DNA from: Fallopia convolvulus
Taxonomy: Eukaryota; Streptophyta; Magnoliopsida; Caryophyllales; Polygonaceae
NCBI GenBank assembly: GCA_964016875.1
Contig: OZ024721.1
Location: forward strand, 34,866,323-34,930,322
Direction of reading: 5' to 3'
Length of the DNA: 64,000 nt
The notes under the pieces are model-generated. The model did no database searches, was not told the DNA's origin, and saw nothing but the letters and a program-made list of their open reading frames with translations. The stretch's first letter is position 1. Each line of letters starts with the position of its first letter. Position numbers and translations under genes: made by a program. Positions 32,281 through 45,300 of the stretch are shown piece after piece.

Positions 32281-34400
32281 CATGAACGTGCTCTAGGCGT
32301 TGGTAAGGCCGAAAGGCATCACCAACCACTCATAAAGACCAAATTTGGTCTTAACATTTGCCTTCCACTCGTCCCCCTTCTTCATGCGGATTTGATGGTA
32401 TCTGCTCTTTAGGTCGACCTTGAAGAAGACGGTGGTGTCGTGAAGCTCGTCCAACATATCACCGAGTCGTGGTATCGGGTAATCTGGTTGATCTCCCGAC
32501 AATCGACACACATGCACCACGATCCATCCTTTTTAAGGACAAGGATGATGGGCATGATGTATGGGCTTAGTGACTCATGAACATAGCCCCGGTCCAAGAG
32601 CTCCTGAACTTATTGCTACAATTCCTTTATCTTATCGGGACCGGCCTTGTAGGTAGTCCAATTAGGCAATGAGGCTCTGGGCACCAAATTAATTTGGTGC
32701 TCAATTCCTCGGAACGATAGAAGGTCGGGAGAAGCTCATCGGGGAAGATTTCTGCAAATTCATCCAGCAATGTAGCAATCGCTGGAGGTAGGGAATCCAC
32801 TTTGGTTCTAGAAGAATTAGAAGGATTCTCCACCAACAAAAAGAACGGGGTGCACCTTTGGAGGGGCGCCGTCAAATCCAAGGCGCGCGCCAACATGACC
32901 ATGTGCTCGATGCCGCCTTGGAGGGGCGCATTGTTGGGCTATGGGTGCGACCTAGAATGGTGCTCCGTGTCCTCGGGACCAGGACATAATTTAGGGGCGC
33001 ATTTCGGCCCCTTTGCAGCTTCATCATGGGCGTTGTGTTTGGCCCCTTGAGCACCGGAAAAATCAGCACTTGTCCTCTTGGCTTCCTTGGCCTTCTCCTC
33101 GGCCTCAATAGCTTTTTGTCTGTCCCGTTGAACCTGAACCTACAATATCTCACCAAACGACATAGGTAAAAGCTTAACGCATTTCATGTGGTAATTGAAA
33201 ACTTGAGTGTTCTAAAAGCCATCATGAAGAACACACTTCTCAAATTTCCATAGGCGTCCCAACAATATTTGGGAGACTTCCTTCGCAATGACATCACAAA
33301 GAACAGAGTCCATGTAAGGATCAATAGAGAAGGAAATAGTAGATTGTCTATTGATTTGCATACCTTCTCCAGAATTTAGCAAATTAAGGCCGTAGACAGC
33401 ATATTGGTGTGTCGTTAGAAGCTTCAAATGCTTGAACATCTTCTCATTGATCAAGTTGGTACAACTAGAATTGTCAATCACGACACTAAGGGTAGTCATC
33501 TCAATGAGACACCGAGTATGAAACAGGTTCTCCCGTTGATCTTGAAGAGAGTTCTCCCTAAGAATAAGGGATTGTCTTGAAACCAGGATCAAAGGAGTCC
33601 ATGCATTGGTGACCAAAGGAGCAAAATCATAGCTCTCTTCCGCAATCACCTCGTAAGGCTCTTCCTCCTCCAAGGACTCTTAACAAACAATGGTCGAGGA
33701 GAAGAGCACCCGCCTCGCAAGCAACCCTTCTTGTAGTGGCCATGAATAACACACTTGAAGCACTCAAGCTTCTGGGCGTGCTTATTGGTGGGCGGCGCTG
33801 CCTTGGGAGACAGCACGCATGGAGCCGAACCCGATCCCAAGGGTGCTGAAGTGTCGGGCATGGACGTGGCCGGTGCGCATATTCGTCCCCTTAAAGGTCG
33901 GCTGGTGAAATCCAATCCTGAGGGCGATCATCCAATTCAGGAGGATCTCCCAAGATTGGAAAATTATGCGGGTTGATTATTCTTGAATCTTTGAATTCTT
34001 CATCATCGAATTCATCAATGTCTTCATGAACAACTAGCGTCTCAACATGATAATGGTCCGAACCATAGTGCAGCATGAACATACGAGAACGGACCTAGAA
34101 TATGGTTATAGAAGCTTAAGGATAATCGTCATAACCTGAAATAGGCTCGGGGTATCATTGATCATGGTACCGAGAGCGGGGCATTGAGCATTGACGCTTG
34201 GGCGTCGGCGGGCCAGTCGGCGAGTGGTCGAGGCATGTTAGGGTCGACAACTTCCCAGGGCATAATTATCATTATATAATCGGACTCATGGTTCGTGTCA
34301 TAGCCATAGTGGTCGAGGTCGTCGTGGAGCTAATAGGCGTTGGTGTCCGATATGTTCACTTGGGGTGAATCGACCATGGAATGGAGCCTTTGGAGGCGCG
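32281..34400 (-). pseudogene. Decayed Ty3/gypsy gag-protease-reverse transcriptase remnant
   Basis: Minus-strand order from the right: acidic gag tail (about 34082-33891), a zinc knuckle (CFKCVIHGHYKKGC, within 33646-33915), a retropepsin-like domain (33673-33212, VVIDNSSCTNLINEKMF in place of the usual D-S-G, and ILLGRLWKFEKCVLHDG), a linker, then RT starting near 32600. RT motifs seen are [29 protein letters not shown] and [15 protein letters not shown]. Similarity ends near 32280 just after a stop and a short echo (PFGLN). The catalytic YxDD box, RNase H and integrase are missing. Several frameshifts and stops are present. No LTRs of its own were identified. Confidence 0.8.
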
Positions 34401-36352
34401 GGTGCTTCTGCATCGGCCTCTCCATCGGGCCCTTATCCTTACTCTAGTTGTTGTTCTTTAGACCCGCTATCACGCTATGTTATCCCCAATCTACTTGGCG
34501 CGTGCGCGTCAAAGGGCCTTGCAACGACGCGGTTTGGACTGCAACGTTGGGTTTTATGGTGAGCATCGGGGATGATGTAGGTGTAGGAGCAAGTGTTGAT
34601 GATAAGTTAACTGATTGGTGTTATAATACAACAGATTAGTTGACTTGGTTAAGAAAGTAGGAACAGAGAATTAAACAAGTTTAAGATACTTATGAAAGTC
34701 CTTGACAATTGTAGGTTATCTGTTCATATTTTGACTTTGAAGATCATCCACATTAGATATTAGGTACTTATATGATTATATGATATGTATTGACCTGTTA
34801 CATTCAGTTATCTTGTTAGCTTTCTCCAATATGCTTATGATTGTTGGTGTATTTTGTTTCCAGATTATAATTGAACTACTATTATTATTTGGGACCCATG
34901 TTTAACTACTTTCATTTTGCAAAGTAGTTCATTTTATGGTCTGAGACCCAAAAATATATATTTCAAAAACTTAAATAAAGACCACATGTTAAATAAGAAA
35001 TTGCAAAAAGCCACCCCTAAAAACTTTTCTGTTAGCACAAGACCATCTTGAACTTGTAATCTTTTACTATGTTGCTAATATTATATGGAAGTTCACAAAT
35101 GCCCTTATGCAACCATGGTTGCTACTTTTGAAAAAGAAATGAGGAAAGCTAAAAAGCTTGTGCAACCATGGCTGCTAGCATTTTGGAAAAAGGAAAGAGG
35201 GAATGATAATTTTTTTTTGTCTTTTTACCTTTAAATTTTACAGCTCAGTTGGAATGAAAGTTGAGGTGATGTTTTGTTGATGGAAAAGTTTTAATGGTGA
35301 TTTTTTATGAACACTCTTGTGTAGTTGACACTTAAATAAAGGTCTAAAACTATGCTAATTCGTAAAACCATCACTAACAGATGAATTTGTAGTTGCGTAG
35401 TTTTCTTTAAGAAGAATTGTAAAACTGAGATTGAATGAAGTATGTATGGTAAAGAAAACTGACAATATCCATTTGCATTCTCACTTGCATAATTGTATAT
35501 CTTTCCTTAATAACGGGACAGAGTGACTACGAAAGTCGACATCTTCAGCTTCGGGATAATCCTGATGGAAATCACCACAATCCGAAAAGCCCTCGACGAG
35601 ATATATAAAAAGTTGATCCCAAAGACAAGAATAATTGCCTGCAAAGCATAGAATAAGCAAATATCAAAACCAACCAGAAGATTGTACTAGCAATGCTTAC
35701 AAATAAAATAATTACATCAGGTTAAATACTATTGCAATGCTTCGTTCCTATTTTTTTAGCTGCTAATTTTATCCAGCCCCCTTACAAAATACAATTCATG
35801 CTACTATTGAAGGATTTAAAGCCTTATTGCTGACTTGTGTATGCTAAACCCACCTTAAGGTTCAATCTTATACGTGAAGGAAATTAGATTTCATGTTTTT
35901 AACTAAATATATTTATGTGCAGTGATATTTAATCTCTTATAATGTAATTAGACAAAAAAAATTCCTTTTTTCACTTTTATTCAATTGATTGATACATATA
36001 TGAACTCGCCGCGCGAAGAGCGACCCCTCCACTAGTACAGAAAAAATATAGATTATTTTTCGAAATAAAACTTGGTTGTGACATATTTTGCATGAAAATT
36101 TAAAATAACATGATTGGTTCTCATTTCTTTCTTGTGTCATACTCCTTTAATAATTCATTTTCGCATTGTCAAATAAAATTTTATGTAAGGCATATTTAAG
36201 TGCAAATGAAGCAAAATATGGCTAAATTATAAAAGTACACAATAAATAGAGTACTTTTATAAAAATTGTTGTTATTGGTCATTTATAAGGTTTTTTTTTA
36301 AACAATACCTATAATGATGATCTTTTTTTTTCCTAAACCTTAGGATGTGTGT
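34401..36352. other. Intergenic stretch, no intact gene
   Basis: AT-rich, apart from the kinase fragment at 35518-35640. The longer frames show no domains. Confidence 0.5.
35518..35640 (+). pseudogene. Receptor-like kinase (TMK-type) exon fragment
   Basis: About 40 codons read RVTTKVDIFSFGIILMEI and continue TTIRKALDE before losing similarity and reaching a stop. This corresponds to protein-kinase subdomain IX, with the D...S-F-G motif of plant TMK-like leucine-rich-repeat kinases. No other kinase exons were found nearby, so this is a stray fragment, perhaps carried by a transposon. Family assignment rests on recognition of this short segment. Confidence 0.7.
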
Positions 36353-36360
36353 GTGTGAAT

Positions 36361-36755
36361 TAGACTTGTCAATCGGGTCGGGTCAGGCGGGTTCGGGTTC
36401 GGTTTAAATCAGGTTCGGTTTTGTTATTGGTCACGGGTCAATCGGTAACGGGTTTTTGTTCGGGTCGGGTTGACCAGCGAGTTTAAAATATTCTTTTTTT
36501 ATGATTATTAAAATCAATTTATAATTAAATAATAATATTTAATTATAATATGTTATTTTCATTTATTTTAATAATAAAATATATTATAATTTTCAAAATA
36601 AATTTTAAAAATTCTATAAATATACTAAATCGGTCAACCAACGGGTTTCGAGTTCTAACGGGTTCGGATGATTTCTTCGGGTTCAAATTTTCGGGTCTTG
36701 ACCCTAAAATTATCGAGCGGTTCGGGTCGGGTTAGGTCAGATTTTGACAACTCTA
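36361..36755. mobile_element. hAT-like MITE with 8-bp target duplication
   Basis: A 395-bp element with inverted ends TAGACTTGTCAATCGGG and, from the right, TAGAGTTGTCAAAATCTG. Perfect 8-bp flanks GTGTGAAT lie at 36353-36360 and 36756-36763. The interior has TCGGGTTCGGGTT-type arms around an AT-rich core. It has no transposase. Confidence 0.88.
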
Positions 36756-38151
36756 GTGTGAATCATGCATTATAAAAGATTTTAATGTAAAATTGCATTT
36801 ATATTATAATCTATAACTATATATTAAAGCTATACCTTTTTCGAGCCACCAGAACGATTCTGGCCCCACCTCATATTTATAAAATTAATTTTTATTCTTA
36901 ATATTTTAACTTTTTCCTATTAAATTATTCTTTAAGTATTTAAATCTATCTTTAACATCAAACATTTATATATTTAGTATAACAATATCTTTTGAAAAAT
37001 TCCTTATACAAATATTTAAAATTAAAGATAAAAAATTTAAAATATTTTAACATAAGTATAAATATCTTTTATCTTTTAGCATGATGTCTTTTCACGAATT
37101 TATTTATAGATATATATTTTTTATTTTATAATAAAAAAATAAATGATAAATGCTTATAATGTTTAAAAATAATAAAAATAGGTAATATAATATTTAATAG
37201 ATATATTAAAATATTTGATAATCTCTAAATTAAGGTACATAGAAAGTAATAAAAAAATATAATATTTAATCTTATCTAATCTTTACTTTATCAAGCAACA
37301 AAATGAGTTTGGCCCCATCTTAAATAAAGATAAATTATTTTTTAATTATGTTCTATAAATAAATTATTTTTATATTTATCTTTCATATTTTATTATATCT
37401 TATTTATTAACTTAAATATTATTTTATTTAAATCTTATCTCTTTCATATTTTAATATATAATTTTTTTATTCATATGTTATCTTTTTTTAAAACATTAAA
37501 TATCTATGAAATATCATCAAGGAAAAGGATAAATGTAAATTATTTTACCTTAATAATATTTTTTATTTTCAATATTAAAATTAATAATTTATTTTTTTTG
37601 ATTCAAAAAAAAATGTACATTGTAAATGCAATAAATTACTTACATTAAATTTTATATTTAATTTTTATTTAATATCTATAAAATAACGAACTATAGTCGT
37701 GCATGGCACGACGGGTACAACTAGTACAAAATAATATGTAATTTAAATGTATCCTTAAGAGTTAAGATACTTGTCCCTAATCTATCTGTTATCTTATAAA
37801 AACATTACTTATAAGTACTTTAAAATTTTTGTTTTTGTTATCAAATTCTTAATTTAGTGTGATAAAGTGAGTATTTGATCATTAAAAAATGATAATTTAA
37901 TAGAAAAATATTCGTGAGTATCATGTATTATAAAAGATTTTATTGTAAAATTGCATTTAAATTTTATATTATAATACAAAATAATGTGTTTTTAAATGTA
38001 TCCTTAAGATACTTGTCCGTAATCTATCTATTATCTTATAAAAACATTACTTTAAAATTTTTTGTTTTTATTATCCAATTCTTAATTTAGTGTGATAAAG
38101 TGAGTATTTGATGATTAATAAATGATAATTTAATAGAAAAATATTCGTGAG
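36756..38151. repeat. Tandem duplication of about 240 bp, copy 1 split by a Helitron
   Basis: Copy 1 (36756-36809 plus 37725 to about 37913) and copy 2 (about 37914-38151) align through TATTATAAAAGATTTTA, ATGTATCCTTAAGA, TAGTGTGATAAAGTGAGTAT and GAAAAATATTCGTGAG. Copy 2 is uninterrupted and so preserves the pre-insertion sequence. Confidence 0.85.
36810..37724 (+). mobile_element. Small non-autonomous Helitron with paralogous empty site
   Basis: It begins TCTATAACTATATATTAAAG and ends CTAG (37721-37724), preceded by hairpin GTCGTGC-ATG-GCACGAC (37696-37712) and an 8-nt spacer. The flanks are A (36809) and T (37725). The 915-bp AT-rich body has no Rep/helicase. The uninterrupted sequence TATTATAA|TACAAAATAAT at 37967-37985 is the matching empty site. 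Confidence 0.92.
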
Positions 38152-38985
38152 TAGACCTATTAAAACTCAATTTGCTTAAATTTTTATGGTTGAAACCCAA
38201 CTCGAAATCAATGGATTATAGAAAAACCCGAATCTAGAGCTGTCAAAAACTAAATCGACCTGTAAACCCAACCTGAACCGCCTGGAAATTTCAGGGTCAA
38301 GACCCGAAAGTTTGAACTCGAAACTCGAAATAAATCGAACTCGATAGACCCGAACCTAGTTGGATTGAAACTCGAAACCCGTGGGTTGATCGATTTAGAA
38401 TATTTATGGAATGTATACAATTTATTTTGAAACTTATAATATATTTTATTATTAAAATACATAAAAATAATATATTATAATTAAAAATTATTATTTAATT
38501 AAAAATTAATTTTAATAATCATAAAAAATTTGATTTTTTGACTCGCTGGTCAACCTAACCCCTCTGAAAACCCGCAGCTACTCGACTCGATTAACTCGTG
38601 ACCCATAACGATCCGAACCCGACTCAGCTCGAACCCAAAATGATTGAACCTGAACCCGACCAGCCTCGACTTGGTTGACAAGTCTACTCGAACCCGAAAC
38701 CCGTTGGTTGACCTGGATTATTGTTTTTGAAAAATTATAAAAATTATAATATATTTATTACTATATAAATTATATTATTATTAGTAAATAATATTTTTAA
38801 TTAAAATATTATTTAATAATCATAAAAAGTTGTTACTCTTAACCCGCTGGGTTGATGTGAACCCGCAAAACAACGTACCATAACCTAACCCGATTATAAT
38901 TGACCAGATGTCGTGCTCAACCCAAATTCGAAATGACCGAATCTAAACCTTACCAAATCGACCTGCTTGATAGCCGATAGGTCTA
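38152..38985. mobile_element. Outer hAT-like MITE interrupted by a second one
   Basis: Inverted ends TAGACCTATTAAAACTC and, from the right, TAGACCTATCGGCTATC. Flanks TTCGTGAG (38144-38151) and TTTGTGAG (38986-38993) match at 7 of 8 positions. Without the insert it is about 382 bp, with CCCGAAA-rich arms. Confidence 0.78.
38235..38686. mobile_element. Inner hAT-like MITE nested in the previous element
   Basis: A 452-bp element with ends TAGAGCTGTCAAAAACT and, from the right, TAGACTTGTCAACCAAG. Flanks CCCGAATC and CTCGAACC match at 6 of 8 positions. Its ends resemble those of the MITE at 36361-36755, so they belong to one family. Confidence 0.7.
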
Positions 38986-38993
38986 TTTGTGAG

Positions 38994-39318
38994 GGTCGTG
39001 TTGCAAGCGAAACCCAGGCTAATTGCATGGTGACACACTGACACTGCCAAACAAATCCCGATGCGGGTACTTTTGTTCAATTATTACATTGAAGGATAGT
39101 TTTGAAGAAGATCCATAATCAGTGGGTGATTAGTATATTTTACCCTAACAACGGAGGGTAGTTTGCATAATTTTCCTTTTTAAGTGGGAAACGAAGAAAG
39201 TAAACGAGGAATGATTGATCCTGCCATTTTGGTCTTTTGTCCGAGTATATCTTGCAGATAGACACAGAACAGGCTGAACAGCTGCAATAATTCTACTCCG
39301 TATTGTTTTGCCTCGCTA
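38994..39318 (+). promoter_or_regulatory. Upstream region of the IBR3-like gene
   Basis: About 330 bp separate the last MITE from the start codon. No clear TATA box was identified. The hAT-like elements therefore lie within the proximal upstream sequence of this gene. Confidence 0.4.
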
Positions 39319-42300
39319 ATGTCGAAGTTGACATCGGAGCTGCTCGAGCAGCTGCAATCGACATCGGAGCAATTCGACGTTGTTTCTTTGTTCGCTTATT
39401 GTCGCTCTCACGTTCTTGGCTTTCCCTCCTCCGCTCATCCTTCTCACTTCTCTATTCGCCAGGTCTCTCTCAACTTAGCTTCGATACTCTTGTTTTCTGT
39501 ATCATCAAGTTATTCTGTTTAGGGATCTGATATGGTTTCCATTTCGAAACTCTGTGTTTACTCCAATAATTTGAATTCTGAGAGGATGATTAGGTTTTGT
39601 GTTGCAAACTGGTAACTAACTTCTTTGTATGTAAGACGATTATTGCAATCTTTCCTTTAATTTTTATCTCAGTTTGTTCATGATTGATCTTTCCTTTTGT
39701 TGAATTTAGTTTGGGCATGGACAGTCCAACCCCACATTTCTATTGGAAGTTGGCCTTGGTGGTTCCGTGAAGAAGAGGTATGTTCTAAGAAAGAAGCCTC
39801 ACGGAAAACTTCTTCAGTCTGCCCATGCTGTGGAGCGGGAATATCAGGTATTGAGTCCTCTTAAATATTTATATCCTTATATTTTGTTGATTGGGTCTAT
39901 GGTTCTCATCTGCTAATCTTGATTTATACTACTGTAATGTGTCTCTATGGAATTCACAGGTGTTACATGCATTAGGAAAACATACTACTGTACCCGTTCC
40001 TAAGGTCTTCTGTTTGTGCACTGACACAAGTGTGATTGGAACTGCATTTTATATAATGGAGTATTTGGAAGGTCGTATATTTTTGGATCATACTCTCCCG
40101 GTATGAGTTTGGTGGTGTTAAATGTTGAATGTGTTCATATCTTGGTGTCTTGCTATGCTATCATCTTCTTGCTCGTAACTATTGTGTTTGATGATGATAA
40201 CATGTTACAGGGCATTGCACCTCATAGGCGGAATGCAATTTATAGAGAAACGGCTCGTGTCTTGGCTTCTTTGCATCTCTCTGATGTAGAAACCATTGGT
40301 TTGGGGAAATTTGGGCGACTTGACAATTATTGCAAGAGACAGGTCCCAAGTTTTCCATGATGTTTCAATTATTTTATTCATTTATGCTAAATCAGTTGTC
40401 TGTCTTTGACATAGCTTATTGTCTGAGTGCATATCTCAAGGTTCTTTAGTGAAGACTCAGCATATAATTGACAGTTATATTGTCTGAGTTTTCCATAGCT
40501 TATTGTCATAGCTTATTGTCTGAGTCTTTGACATAGGTTATTGTCTGAGTTTTCCATGATGTTTCAATAATAACTGAAATTCAGTTATTATTGTCACATA
40601 ACTGAATTTCAGTTTTTCTTGGGTCTATCGGGCGTACCCCCTTTCTCTTGGGCAGGGATACCCCCATCTTGACCCCCCAGATTCCGTTGTAGCGGAGCCT
40701 CACTGGGTCAATGAATGATGATGATCTTTTAATGGTCATTGCAAATTGATCAATTAAAAGTTGCTCTGTTTGCCATAGGTGGAGAGGTGGAGCCGGCAGT
40801 ATATGGCCTCGACCGGTGAGGGTAAGCCTCCTAGAAATCCCAAGATGCTTCAGTTAGTTGACTGGTTACAACAACATATACCACTAGAGGATTCTTCTAG
40901 AACAGCAACAGGGCTTGTTCATGGCGACTTTCGCATTGATAACCTTGTCTTTCATCCATTTGAGGTTTGACATATCCAAGGATATATTCTTGTCTTAGCA
41001 TTAGGCAAAACAAATACTTTTTCATTATCTATTTGGGTTTAAAAGTTATTGTTGATGGTTTAGTTTAGGATTTTTATGCAATTTACGTAGGTGATTCACA
41101 AAGAAGTGGTGTTTTCCCATGTAGCTTACCTGAAATAATAAATTGAAAATTTTAGTGGAAATTATAGCCTGCTCATTTAGCCAATATTATGAATTGCAGG
41201 ATCGAGTGATTGGAATTCTTGACTGGGAGTTGTCTACTCTCGGGAACCAGATGTGTGATGTTGCTTATAGCTGCATGGTACTCCAACCTTTTTTTTTATC
41301 TCATGATTGCTGATGGCATACTGCCTTTATGATTTCTAATATCTGATATGCTTGTTTCAATAGTTCATCCTTATTGGATTGGAGGATTTTAAATGTTAAG
41401 CCTATGAAATGCATTTATTGACTATAATTTAAATTATCGGCAGCATTACATTGTGAATCTTGATCTAGTAGAAGACAAGGACAAAGAATTGGAAGAAACG
41501 GGGCTTTCTGAGGGAATGCCTTCCCTGGCCGAGTATCTGGCAGAATATTGCCAAGCATCTGTAAGAAATAACTAGTAATGGTTATACAGCTGTATACTCA
41601 TCTTTTTTATTATTACTTGAAACTTGAACTCTATTGTGGAATGCTTTTGAAAACATATACTATAGTTTACATCACAAGGTTTTCATATCAACACATCACT
41701 TTATCCATTATCTTCTTAGCACCTACCAACTACCTTATCAGCACTGTTTACATTCAGCATGTTTACCAAACACACCCTTGAATCCCTTGACAACTGTATA
41801 AATTAGCAAGGTTAGTTTGAGGGACAATAATCCCTTATACTCCTCTTCTTGAGAGATCTATTGAATACTTGTAATGAGGAAATGTTGATGAAGAAAGTGA
41901 TGTTGCGCTTCTTCTAGTTTTATCATGTAAGAGCTATTTTATTGCAACTGTGTACTCACTAACATGTTAGTTTCTGTCGTAGTCACAGCTCTCTGTTTGA
42001 GCTTAAGTTAAGATGCAAAGAATTGTTATTTAAACATCAAACATCCATCAACTCTCTTTTTGTATATACATGATTGATATTGGGATGGCTTAAAAAATTG
42101 AGCAACTCTGTTGCTCTATTTTTGAAACTAACCTGTTTTTTTTTTAACCTTTTCAAATCTACTTCTGAAAGATGTTGAACCGTAAAACTTTTCCATTATT
42201 CCTTTTCTTTCATTCCCACCCCCAGTGAGGAATTGATTTTTGTTATGATGGATGATCAAGACTACCCATCAAGATTCTTCTTTTTGTTAGATATATTGAA

Positions 42301-45300
42301 GATTACTTGGTGCATATTGCATAGCATCTTTCAGTTGTAATTTTCAATTTTGTTTAAACTAAGTCATTAAGTTTTCATGCTGCCCTGCCTATAGCACATC
42401 CATGGTTATGGCCTAAATCAATGTTCTGAATTGATTGCAGAGGAAACCATGGCCCGTTGCTGATTGGAAGTTCTATGTTGCTTTCTCTCTATTCCGTGGT
42501 GCCGCAATCTATGCGGGAGTATATAGTCGATGGGTTATGGTAAAAGTTGGATTTGGCTTTTGATCGGCTGATATGTTATCAAGTCCAATGTATAAATTCT
42601 ACAAATAAGTTGTTCCTTGTATTCTAAATTATTCAGGGTAATGCTTCAGGAGGGACAAGAGCTGAACATGCTGGCACAAAAGCTAACATTCTCATTGACT
42701 CAGCACTGTCTTTTATTGGACAAAAATCTGTGCTTCCTGAAAGACCTCCATCTGGTAGCTGTTATTTTGTTGCTGAGGCCTTTTATTCAAATCTCATCCT
42801 CTCTTGATAAAATCTTTTACTGCATGCACAAGCTCTATGTAGGAACTATATGAACCTTGCCATATAATGTCTCTTATTCACAAAATTTTTGATGATTTGT
42901 CTGAAATTATAAACTTCTATCCATTGTTTTGTCAATTTTTTGTTGGCATGTTGATGGACAAAACAAGGTTGTGCATCATACACTTACATTGAATTATAGA
43001 TGATATGCAGAAGTATGGTATCTATTCTGTAATTGCTCAAGTAGAATTATCCTTTTTAAATTCACATGAATCCCAATTTTGATATTTTTTTCTTTGTTTG
43101 TGTTCAGGAGGTCAGATACATTTGCATCAAAATGCATCTGTACAGAGAGATCCAAATGTAGTCAAAGAAAGTGGGAAGTACATTCCTAGTGAGCGGGTTA
43201 TGGAATTGAGGAAGAGATTGATTAAATTCATGGAAAATCATATATACCCCAGGGAGATTGACTTCTATAAACTTGCATTTTCTTCATCCCGTTGGAGTGT
43301 TCACCCTGAAGAAGAGAAACTGAAAGAGATGGCTAAGAGAGAAGGCTTATGGAATTTATGGATACCTGTATGAATTTTTGTCTGCAGAATAGAAATTTCA
43401 ATTCTAATTGTTGTTTCATTTTTAATTTTCCAAAATGGTCTCTTTATGGAGTAAATTTGACTTTATTATTCATTTTGCTGAAGTAAGCTGTTCAATTTCT
43501 GCTGAACTACAATGCAAGCGATCTTGATTCTTCCTTGGCATTTTTTTAATTTGAACTGCAGTCGGATAGTGCTGCTCGTGCTAGAAAGATACTTTTTGGT
43601 GGCAAATTAAGCAATGCGTTTGAGTCTGGTGATGACTTTTTGCTGGGAGCTGGCTTCTCAAATCTCGAGTATGGTTATCTTTGTGAGATAATGGGTCGTT
43701 CAATTTGGGCTCCCCAGGTTTTCAATTGTGGGGCACCTGATACTGGTAATATGGAGGTAGTTTTCTTCAGTAAATTCTCTCTGCAAATATTGTGTGTGGT
43801 TTCAATTGATGATGATTCAAATGCACAACGAGAAACAATATAGTTGGATTTTATTGGATCTGGCTATAATCTAAAATTGTAATATCCTATTTACCCTATT
43901 TTGTTCTCTTTTGTAGTCAGGGAATGAAGATGCGGGTAGTCTCTTTATCGTTTCTAGAAATTGTCAAACATCTGAAGCCCTACTTGCTCATTTTAGTTCG
44001 TTATAAGCTAAATTTCTTCTGCAGGGAACCATAGCATTTCATCTTTTCAATTCCCTTAAAAATCTCATGTAATCTGTAATAGAAGCTTCTCAAGAGTGTA
44101 ATCCTACTAAAAAGGGTATATTCGTTATCACTTATCATGAAGGCTTTACTATATGTTGTTACCAAGCATTTGTTATTATAATTCTTAGGTTTTGTTGAGG
44201 TATGGAAACAAAGAGCAACTTCAGGAGTGGCTTGTTCCCCTGCTTGAGGGCAAAATACGATCTGGATTTGCTATGACAGAACCTAAGGTTGCATCTTCTG
44301 ATGCAACCAACATTGAATGCTCAATAAGAAGGTAACTGCATACTCACCGATTTTTTATCCTTGAGAATAGTTTATTTTGACAAGTGCACCATCTATCCCT
44401 TCAGAAATTAGATGATAAGTCAGTTTTAGCGTGCTAAGAAAAGTTAACCTTTAATGTATTAGTTCATGCTTTGCATTGTAAAAAGTGCCGCTTTAAGCTT
44501 ATAAGCTGTTTTTATACGTTTTACTCTTTTCACTCTTCCATGGTTTAACTGCACATTCTGTAATGGAGAAAAGTGTTGCCTGATTATTCATAGCGCTTAA
44601 GGCTATTTTCATTTATTTATTTTTTAAACATTGTGTACAGGGAAGGAGACTCATATATCATCAATGGGACCAAATGGTGGACAAGTGGAGCAATGGATCC
44701 TAGATGCAAAGTCCTTATCGTCATGGTCAGGCTTTTCTTCATTGCATGATAGTCTCTTTCTTTAAACTATATATCAAAACGACTACCATTCATCAATCTT
44801 TTCTTGTCTTTTCACTAGAATGTAAATTGTATATAATTCACATGGTATTGGCATATGCAGGGAAAAACAGACTTCAGTGCTCCAAAGCATAAGCAGCAGT
44901 CAATGATCTTAGTAGATATGACAACTCCCGGCATAACTATAAAGAGACCATTGACAGTGTTTGGATATGATGATGCACCGCATGGTCATGCCGAGATAAA
45001 TTTCACCGACGTTCGAGTCCCAGCTAAGAACATCCTATTAGGGGAAGGACGGGGATTCGAAATTGCCCAGGCATGCTCACTAGCTTATATATATTATCTG
45101 CCTTTTATATTTTCATATTGCTTCTTGGTTTCTAATACTGCATTGCAGTGGGAAAAATGGTTTAAAAAAGTTTTTACTTCTCCCATAGCAAGAGCTTGAC
45201 ATAAGCTGCCCCTAACTAGTGATTTCAGTTCATTATTCATATCATGACAGACTTTCATGGTATTTATCTGAGAATAGAATATGCATCTTCCACATTTAAA

